A stretch of 64,000 nucleotides of DNA, taken from positions 977,501 to 1,041,500 of the forward strand of contig NZ_CP136628.1 in NCBI RefSeq assembly GCF_032918005.1, read 5' to 3'. Of the stretch, positions 62,584-64,000 are shown one piece after another; within the stretch, counting starts at the first letter, position 1; the number at the start of each line of letters is the position of its first letter. The notes under the pieces were generated by a model. That model was given only the letters and a program-made list of their open reading frames with translations, was not told the origin of the DNA and did no database searches. A program made the translations under genes and the position numbers. This stretch comes from Bradyrhizobium sp. NDS-1 (GTDB taxonomy: Bacteria; Pseudomonadota; Alphaproteobacteria; Rhizobiales; Xanthobacteraceae).

Positions 62584-62708
62584 GTCATTCCGGGGGGCGC
62601 GAAGCGCGAGCTACGGTGCGCAATTGCGCACCTGAGAATCCATTTATCCACCGACCCTGAGGCTCGATGGATTCCGGGCTCGCGCCAAGTGGCGCGCCAC
62701 GGAATGAC
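62584..62708. repeat. Bradyrhizobial palindromic intergenic repeat, copy 7, with insertion
   Basis: A variant copy. The usual gcccggaatcc of the left half is replaced by a segment holding the perfect 18-bp palindrome GGTGCGCAATTGCGCACC (62615-62632). The outer arms are kept. Confidence 0.78.
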
Positions 62709-62713
62709 CGACT

Positions 62714-64000
<1,287 letters not shown>

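Overview
The window is GC-rich alphaproteobacterial chromosome, most likely Bradyrhizobium or a close Rhizobiales relative. The evidence is a complete PhyR-NepR-EcfG general stress locus, an ECF41-type sigma factor, DUF3551 proteins, homospermidine synthase, and many copies of the 'gtcattccgggg...ccccggaatgac' palindromic repeat between genes. I found no phage, transposase, integrase, CRISPR array, rRNA or tRNA. It reads as core and near-core chromosome with metabolic gene clusters.

Layout. 1-8.9 kb: the end of a hypothetical gene; an orphan TRAP solute-binding protein; a small catabolic group (SAF-type NAD(P) oxidoreductase, PhyH-type dioxygenase, GntR regulator with a palindromic operator); an ECF41 sigma factor facing a carboxymuconolactone-decarboxylase (CMD) gene; two tandem alpha/beta hydrolases; and a DNA alkyl-transferase. 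8.9-21.1 kb: an acyl-CoA degradation region with an AMP-dependent ligase, thiolase, TetR regulator, SDR, crotonase, feruloyl-CoA-synthase-like ligase, three acyl-CoA dehydrogenases and a nitroreductase. 21.1-23.0 kb: ecfG, nepR and phyR. 23.1-31.7 kb: an NTF2-like protein, htpG with a heat-shock-type promoter, two DUF3551 proteins, a FATP-type acyl-CoA synthetase, and a tightly overlapped ACP / adenylate-forming ligase / SDR cassette.

31.7-37.4 kb: small and hypothetical proteins, a DUF3095 protein with cyclase-like motifs, a MATE pump, a GNAT protein, and sodB behind a canonical EcfG promoter. 37.4-44.7 kb: two half-size permeases, then a Zur box, a His-rich mini membrane protein, a zinc ABC transporter, a COG0523 metallochaperone GTPase and a WD40 protein, followed by an MgtC-like gene with an apparent frameshift. 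44.7-49.5 kb: a polyamine region (homospermidine synthase, RidA, GNAT, ornithine/lysine decarboxylase) with a long structured leader. 49.5-64 kb: M3 peptidase / DUF1007 / NicO metal transporter, ferrochelatase, a stomatin/NfeD pair, an HxlR-CMD divergent pair with twin operators, KdsD-type isomerase, an outer-membrane barrel and the 3' part of gltD.

Most informative for follow-up are the regulatory sites. Divergent ECF41 promoters lie at 5979-6040. EcfG promoters precede sodB and an uncharacterised 69-residue protein. A Zur box heads the zinc cluster. Twin TGCTAC-N7-GTAGCA operators lie at 58806-58846. The least explained gene set is the ACP-ligase-SDR cassette at 29.3-31.7 kb. No clearly unprecedented system was seen.
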